64,000 nucleotides of DNA from CAVXZE01 sp964615365 (GTDB taxonomy: Bacteria > Myxococcota_A > UBA9160 > UBA6930): assembly GCA_964615365.1 (NCBI GenBank), contig CAZTOU010000007.1, forward strand, positions 1 to 64,000, written 5' to 3'. Of the stretch, positions 59,315 to 64,000 are shown in pieces (positions within the stretch are counted from its first letter, which is position 1; the number at the start of each line of letters is the position of its first letter). Made by a program: the position numbers and the translations under genes. Below the pieces are notes generated by a model. The model did not search any database and was not told where the DNA came from. It worked only from the letters and a program-made list of their open reading frames with translations.

Positions 59315-60483
59315 CTCCGCTTCATGCCGAGGATGCTCACGAAGAATCCGGAAACCACGGTCTGGAAGCCGAGCGCCGCCAGGGTCACACCGGGAATCAC
59401 CAGCCGCATCGTCTCCGCATAGTCGAGCGGTCCGAAGTCCACGCCCCACCAGCGGACGACCGCGATGCCGAGCAGCACCGCCCCCGCTCCGAGGGCTGCG
59501 ATTCCCAGCAGGAGGCCGCGCTCCAGATTGACGATCTCGAAGAAGCGGTCGAAGCGCGGGTCCTCGGGCATCAACCCTTCGTTGATGGCGAAGGTCTTGG
59601 TGAAGATCGCGAACAGGATCGTCTGGTAGCCGAGCAGCAGCGCGAGACTGGCGAAGAGCAGAGTGTGGGCGTCCAGCGTCGCACCACCCACCCGCGCGCC
59701 GGGAAGCGCGAGGCCGTATCCGACCGCGCCGAGGAGAAGCAGCAGCAGGCCCGGGATCAGGAACAGCCATCGCGGGCTGTACATCAAGAAGAATCGCACC
59801 GTGCGCCACCCGTCGCGAAAGGTGCGCAGGTGGGGCAGATGCTCGACGCGGCCGTCGGGGTGCAGCGTGATGGGCACTTCCTCGATGCGCGTCCCCTGCA
59901 GGCTGGCCTTGACGATCATCTCGGTGGCGAACTCCATGCCCGTGCAGCGGAGATTCAGCCGATCGAAGAGCTCCCGGGTGAACCCGCGCAGACCGCAATA
60001 GGCATCGTGCACCGGCGCGCCGAACATGCGACGCGCCATCGCCGTGAAGAGCGGATTCCCGACCCATCGGTGCAGCGGCGGCATGGCTCCGGGCAGGATC
60101 CGGCCGCCGCCCGTCGGCAGCCGGCATCCCTGCACGAGCTCGGCTCCCGCCCGCAGCCGCTCGACGAATCGCGGGATCTCCAGGAAGTCGTAGCTATCGT
60201 CGGCGTCGCCCATGATGACGTAGCGGCCTCGAGAGGCGGCGATTCCGCCCATCAGCGCGTTCCCGTAGCCGCGCTCCTCGACCGGTACCACCCGAGCCCC
60301 GAGGCTGCGTGCGATATCCGGCGAACCGTCGGTGCTGCCGTTGTCGGCGACCACGATCTCGCCCTGGATGCCGCCTTCCGTCAGTGCACGCTCCGCCTTG
60401 CGGATGCAGCTCTCGAGCGTGTCCGCCTCGTTGAGACAAGGCATCACCACGGAGAGCTCGACCGCCGTCTCCTGCTCCGCCAT
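59311..60483 (-). CDS. Family 2 glycosyltransferase with C-terminal membrane helices
   Basis: 390 residues. The GT-A fold has VVMPCLNEADTL, VADNGSTDGS, and GDADDSYDF, an Asp-rich DxD metal site. It resembles dolichol/undecaprenyl-phosphate mannose synthases (DPM-like), extended by several C-terminal helices (FLIPGLLLLLLGAVGYG, FASLALLLGYQTILFAIF). It likely charges a lipid carrier used by the nearby membrane transferase. Confidence 0.93.
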   Translation of the reverse strand: MAEQETAVELSVVMPCLNEADTLESCIRKAERALTEGGIQGEIVVADNGSTDGSPDIARSLGARVVPVEERGYGNALMGGIAASRGRYVIMGDADDSYDFLEIPRFVERLRAGAELVQGCRLPTGGGRILPGAMPPLHRWVGNPLFTAMARRMFGAPVHDAYCGLRGFTRELFDRLNLRCTGMEFATEMIVKASLQGTRIEEVPITLHPDGRVEHLPHLRTFRDGWRTVRFFLMYSPRWLFLIPGLLLLLLGAVGYGLALPGARVGGATLDAHTLLFASLALLLGYQTILFAIFTKTFAINEGLMPEDPRFDRFFEIVNLERGLLLGIAALGAGAVLLGIAVVRWWGVDFGPLDYAETMRLVIPGVTLAALGFQTVVSGFFVSILGMKRR

Positions 60484-60565
60484 GCGAACTCCTCTCCAGC
60501 TCCTCGAGGTGCGGGGGACGGCTTCCGGGGCTCCTCATGGTAGCCGAGCCGGCGTCGCTCGCTTG

Positions 60566-63043
60566 CTATGGAGCTTCCCCTCGATCCGGAAGGGTGACGA
60601 GGGGAGCACCGCCCGCCCGACTCGTGCAACCGGGACGCGCCCGGAGCGCGGTGGACCAGCCGCTCACCACCGGCAGGGTCGAGAGGCCGATCAGCACCGC
60701 GCCGTCCCGTCCCGTCCACCACACCGGGATCCCCAGGGCGGCCGCCCGATCCAGCACGTCCCGATGCGGGTTTCCGAACCTCCCCCGACAGGGCGCCGAA
60801 GCGATCGCCACGCTGGGAGCCACGGCGCGGAGGAAGGCGGCGGTCGCTGAGGTGCGGCTGCCGTGATGGGGCAGCTCGAGAACCTCGGCCCGCAGATCCG
60901 CGCCCGAAGCGAGAAGCGCCTCCTCGGTCCGAGCCTCGATGTCGCCGGTGAGAAGGACCGCGTTCTCGCCGACGTCGACCCGCACCACCAGGGACGCATC
61001 GTTGCGCGACATGCGGCCGGAGGGAGGAGGCCAGAGCGCCGTGACCCGAAGATCCCCGAATCGCTCGGTCGGGTCTCCCTGCCCCTTCTCGGCGATCTCG
61101 ACTAGGCGCGTCTCCGCTTCGGCGAGCAGCTCGGCAAAGGCCGGGTCCTTCCGCCCGCCCGCCGGAAGCCAGAGCCGGCGGGTGGGAACGCGCTTCAGGA
61201 CCGCGGGCAGTCCGCCGCGGTGGTCGAGATCCGCGTGGCTCGCGATCACCAGATCGAGCCGCGTCACCCCGAGCGCGGCAAGCGCCGGCGCCACCGCGGT
61301 TCGCCCGAGATCCACCCCCCCGGAGAAGGCCGTCCCACCATCGAAGAGGAGCGAGGCTTCTCGCCCCTGGACGATCACCGCCCCGCCCTGCCCGACGTCG
61401 AGCGTGACCACGCGGGGAGGCGCCGGCGCGATGGCGGGCGCGGGACAGTGGGCGAGCAGCGCGACCCCTCCCGTCGCCACCACCACCTTCACCGAGGTCG
61501 CGCGAGCCCGCGTCACCAGCGCCGCCACGGCCAGCGCGAGCAGAAGAGCACCAAACCCAGGAGGCGGGATCAACGGCTGCTCCGAGAGGCGCGACGCCAT
61601 CCACTCGGCCCCGGTGAGTGCGGCACTTGCCAGGGCGGCGCACCCGGAGATCAGGAGAGCGGTGAGCGGCGCGGCAGGCCGCAGCAGCGTGGCGAGCGCG
61701 GCGAGCAGTGAGGCGGGAAGCAGGAGCACCGCGCTGATGGGAATCGCAATCAGGTTCGCGAGCACGCCCACCGGCGCCACCCGACCGAAGTGCACGGCTG
61801 CGAGCGGCGCGGTGGCGGCGATCGCCGCTGCCGAGGTCCGAAGCAGTGCATCGATGCCGCGCCACGCGCGCCGGCCGATCCGATCCGCCGGGGATGACGC
61901 GGCGCGCCGACCGAGTCCCGCGAGGATCGCCGCGCTGGCGGCAAAGGACATCTGCGCGCCGGGGTCGAAGAGCGCGCCGGGCTCGAAGGCGAGCACGATG
62001 CCGGCCCCGAGAGCCAGCGGGTGCCCCCGCCGCCCGGGGCGGCGGCGCGCGAACCCAACCGCGACCGCGATCAGAAACACCAGGGCGCGACGAACCGGAA
62101 CGCCCCAACCGGAGAGCAGTGCGTAGGCCGCCGCGCAGCCGACCGCGGCGAGGAGCGCGAGCCGTCGCGCATCGCTCCGCTCGGCGAGCGGCGCGATTCG
62201 AGCGAGGGTGAGCCGGCCGAGGCCGAAGACGAGTGCCGCGATCAAGCTCAGGTGGAGTCCTGAAACCGCAATCAGGTGGGAGAGTCCGAGCTTCGCGAGC
62301 GACTCACGGGTCGTCCGCGAAAGCCCGGCGCGGTCGCCGAGTGACAGGGCCGCGAGAAGTCCGCCCCCCGGCCCGGCAGCCCGAAGACGCCGCGAGGCGT
62401 CCGCGCGAGCCCCGTGGAAGAGCTCGGAGACCGGCGCCGCTCTGCTCGCTTCCATCTCCACGTGAAGCGCCGGATGGGCGAGATGTGCGATCGCACCGAT
62501 TCCCCTCCGCGCAAGGGCGCGGCTGCGATCGCGGCTGCCAGGGTTCTGGAGGGCGCGCGGCACCTTCATCCGAACCCGAGCGCGAATGCGCTTCCCCACG
62601 CGATGGCCCTCGATGGCGGGAAGCCCGGGTGGTGCGGGCGGGCCGTGGATCCGGATCCCAGCGGGAAGAGGCGGCCCTCCGGAGTCCGCGTTGCGGAGCT
62701 CCCGCAGCTCGACCGACACCCGGTCTGCGCGCCTCGCCGTCCGAACCACGCGGCCCTCGACGGTCGATTCCACGGCTCCGCCGGCCGGCGCAAAGCGGGC
62801 CGCCTCGAGTCTGCCCTGCAGCGCGACCGCTCCGGCGCAGCAGGCGACGACGATCGCGGAGGCCGCCCGCAGCCGCGCGCAACGCCTCACCGCGATTCCG
62901 AAGGCGAGCGCGAGCAGCGCGAGGAGGAGCGCAGGCTCGCTGCGAACCCAGCCTCGATCCGCGAGCAGGATCCCACCCGCCTGAGCGATGACCAGAAGCG
63001 GCAGGAGAGGACGCACCGGATGCACCCGGGACCGGGAGCACAC
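60566..63043 (-). CDS. comEC: DNA internalization competence protein ComEC/Rec2
   Basis: 825 residues in the standard order: N-terminal DUF4131 helices and OB-like part, central Competence membrane region (GLSHLIAVSGLHLSLIAALVFG, SGWGVPVRRALVF), then a C-terminal metallo-beta-lactamase domain with SHADLDHRGGL and LPHHGS. It forms the inner-membrane channel for DNA uptake. GTG 63043 or GTG 63025 may be the start. Length fits the family. Confidence 0.95.
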   Translation of the reverse strand: MCSRSRVHPVRPLLPLLVIAQAGGILLADRGWVRSEPALLLALLALAFGIAVRRCARLRAASAIVVACCAGAVALQGRLEAARFAPAGGAVESTVEGRVVRTARRADRVSVELRELRNADSGGPPLPAGIRIHGPPAPPGLPAIEGHRVGKRIRARVRMKVPRALQNPGSRDRSRALARRGIGAIAHLAHPALHVEMEASRAAPVSELFHGARADASRRLRAAGPGGGLLAALSLGDRAGLSRTTRESLAKLGLSHLIAVSGLHLSLIAALVFGLGRLTLARIAPLAERSDARRLALLAAVGCAAAYALLSGWGVPVRRALVFLIAVAVGFARRRPGRRGHPLALGAGIVLAFEPGALFDPGAQMSFAASAAILAGLGRRAASSPADRIGRRAWRGIDALLRTSAAAIAATAPLAAVHFGRVAPVGVLANLIAIPISAVLLLPASLLAALATLLRPAAPLTALLISGCAALASAALTGAEWMASRLSEQPLIPPPGFGALLLALAVAALVTRARATSVKVVVATGGVALLAHCPAPAIAPAPPRVVTLDVGQGGAVIVQGREASLLFDGGTAFSGGVDLGRTAVAPALAALGVTRLDLVIASHADLDHRGGLPAVLKRVPTRRLWLPAGGRKDPAFAELLAEAETRLVEIAEKGQGDPTERFGDLRVTALWPPPSGRMSRNDASLVVRVDVGENAVLLTGDIEARTEEALLASGADLRAEVLELPHHGSRTSATAAFLRAVAPSVAIASAPCRGRFGNPHRDVLDRAAALGIPVWWTGRDGAVLIGLSTLPVVSGWSTALRARPGCTSRAGGAPLVTLPDRGEAP

Positions 63044-63101
63044 CGAGCTTAGGGGAAACGGCGCGGCGGGCCCATTCGCGACCGCTTGCGAATGGTACGG
63101 G

Positions 63102-63467
63102 CTAGTGAATGGTGCGGCTGTCGGGGATCACCGGGTCCCCCGTCTGCCTCCTCATGCGGGCCACGTAGGTCGCGAGCGTCCGGAGTGCTTCATCGAGCTT
63201 GCGAAGCTCCGAGGCGAAGCCGCCCATCAGGCGCTGCACCTCCTCCAGATCCTCGGCCGTCTTCTTGAACCCTTCCAGCCCCCTGCGATGGATGCCGTAC
63301 GCCATCGCGACGCCCGAGAGGACGGCGTCGTAGGTGCCCGGGGGCAGCTCCCCCGAGAACCGTTCGAGCCGTTCGGAGACGGAGCGGGAGAACTCCGGCG
63401 CGACGCCGAGCTTCTCCAGATCCTCGCGAATGCGGTTCGCATCCCTCTCGGTGGACTTCCGGCGCAT
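63102..63467 (-). CDS. Uncharacterised helical protein
   Basis: 121 residues, rich in Arg, Glu and Leu and probably all helical (REDLEKLGVAPEFSRSVSER, KTAEDLEEVQRLMGGFASEL, KLDEALRTLATYVARM). I do not recognise the family; the pattern suggests a coiled-coil or small structural protein. It lies between comEC and uvrC on the same strand. Confidence 0.7.
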   Translation of the reverse strand: MRRKSTERDANRIREDLEKLGVAPEFSRSVSERLERFSGELPPGTYDAVLSGVAMAYGIHRRGLEGFKKTAEDLEEVQRLMGGFASELRKLDEALRTLATYVARMRRQTGDPVIPDSRTIH

Positions 63468-63631
63468 GCCTTGGCTCCGCTCTCAATCTCCGCTTCGCCC
63501 TGGAGAGAGAGCAAGAATGGTGCCATGCACCCCGGCCGTGCGATCGCCCGGCGAAGGCTGCGGATTACTGGCGAAAAACCGGGTTGCGCCACCGGCGGAC
63601 GCCCGCCACCCGGCGAGAGGGTGGCTCGATT

Positions 63632-64000
63632 TCATCCCCTTTTGGGAACTTTCCTACCCTGCGGGTCTTCCCCGAGGGCACTCTCCGCAGTCGCGCGGAA
63701 GAAGGCGTGAATGGTCTCCGCGTCCCGCCTGGAGATCCCGGGAACCCGGGCGAGGTCCTGCTCCGAGGCCACTCTCACCGAACGCAGCGACCCCAGATGC
63801 CGGAGCAGCGCGCGCCGCTTCGCGGGCCCGATTCCGGGAAGCTCCTCGAGGACCGACTGCAGGCCCGCACTTCGCCGCAGGTTGCGCTGGTACTCGATGG
63901 CGAAGCGATGGGATTCGTCGCGCACCCGCTGGAGCAGCAGGAGGCCTCGCGAGCTCGGCGCCAGCCGGACCGGATCGACCCGTCCCGCGAGAAAGAGCCG
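63632..64000 (-). CDS. uvrC: Excinuclease ABC subunit C, C-terminal part (5' end outside window)
   Basis: The frame is open to the window edge. RVRDESHRFAIEYQRNLR is the conserved end of the UvrC endonuclease domain, followed by the (HhH)2 DNA-binding tail: LEELPGIGPAKRRALLRHLGS and LARVPGISRRDAETIHAFF. UvrC makes both incisions in nucleotide excision repair. The upstream catalytic parts are not visible. Confidence 0.95.
   Translation of the reverse strand, partial: RLFLAGRVDPVRLAPSSRGLLLLQRVRDESHRFAIEYQRNLRRSAGLQSVLEELPGIGPAKRRALLRHLGSLRSVRVASEQDLARVPGISRRDAETIHAFFRATAESALGEDPQGRKVPKRG

Noticed and set aside
1..64000. CRISPR arrays, rRNA genes, prophage or integrase
   Set aside because: No regularly spaced repeats, no rRNA signature sequence and no phage or recombinase protein was seen.

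Overview
The window is GC-rich (roughly two thirds G+C by eye), densely coded and bacterial. Several features point to an uncultured deltaproteobacterium-like lineage of the Myxococcota/Binatota sort: two secreted proteins with C-terminal PEP-CTERM sorting tails, many CaiB-type CoA transferases and acyl-CoA dehydrogenases, an F420-type (DDN-like) reductase, FecR-like and TPR/beta-barrel envelope proteins, and HD-GYP and PATAN/DnaJ signalling proteins. This placement is inference; there is no rRNA gene in the window.

Layout. 0-7.2 kb: the end of an acyl-CoA dehydrogenase gene, an M1 metallopeptidase coupled to a membrane protein, a TMTC-like TPR membrane protein and a Spinster-type MFS transporter. 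7.3-26.8 kb: a catabolic region. It holds an SDR of lower GC, a ketosteroid-dehydrogenase-like flavoprotein divergent from an AraC-type regulator, a DDN-like reductase, a beta-hydroxyacid dehydrogenase, two CaiB proteins, a pair of dissimilar acyl-CoA dehydrogenases, and, divergently, a small conserved-looking protein, an acyl-CoA ligase, a two-domain crotonase, an oddly ordered CaiB protein and a YtcJ-type amidohydrolase. These are followed by a FadD3-like ligase, an EthD-type protein, a 3Fe-4S ferredoxin and a SufR-like regulator. Together they suggest activation, dehydrogenation, hydration and CoA transfer during breakdown of a steroid-, terpenoid- or branched-chain-like substrate. 26.9-30 kb: iron superoxide dismutase with a strong terminator, a lone PilT-N-like domain, a YciI-like protein, a lysophospholipid acyltransferase and a dienelactone hydrolase.

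30-39.5 kb: a PEP-CTERM protein, a TPR/beta-barrel plus FecR-like operon, a tRNA-nucleotidyltransferase-like protein with a damaged catalytic motif, a histidine phosphatase, a YyaL-type thioredoxin-fold protein and a secreted serpin. 40-44.6 kb: an MFS transporter, a ferredoxin-nitroreductase fusion, a CoA-disulfide-reductase-like flavoprotein with a rhodanese tail and a ParB-like small protein. 44.6-45.5 kb: a scar made of a MITE-like element with perfect 20-bp terminal inverted repeats, the tail of a lost gene, a truncated bile-acid:sodium symporter and a possible insertion-sequence end, next to tRNA-Glu(UUC).

45.6-52.7 kb: an AlkA-like glycosylase, an AAA ATPase with an altered Walker B, a zinc-ribbon protein, a second PEP-CTERM protein, a large intergenic palindrome, and a three-gene signalling operon (receiver-HD-GYP, V4R-STAS, PATAN-DnaJ-TPR). 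52.7-64 kb: an APH-like kinase, an S9 peptidase, a methyltransferase, polysaccharide- or lipid-glycosylation-like genes (GT-C membrane protein, SGNH-like protein, GT2), ComEC, an unknown helical protein and the 3' end of uvrC.

Most assignments rest on motifs read by eye. No database search was run.
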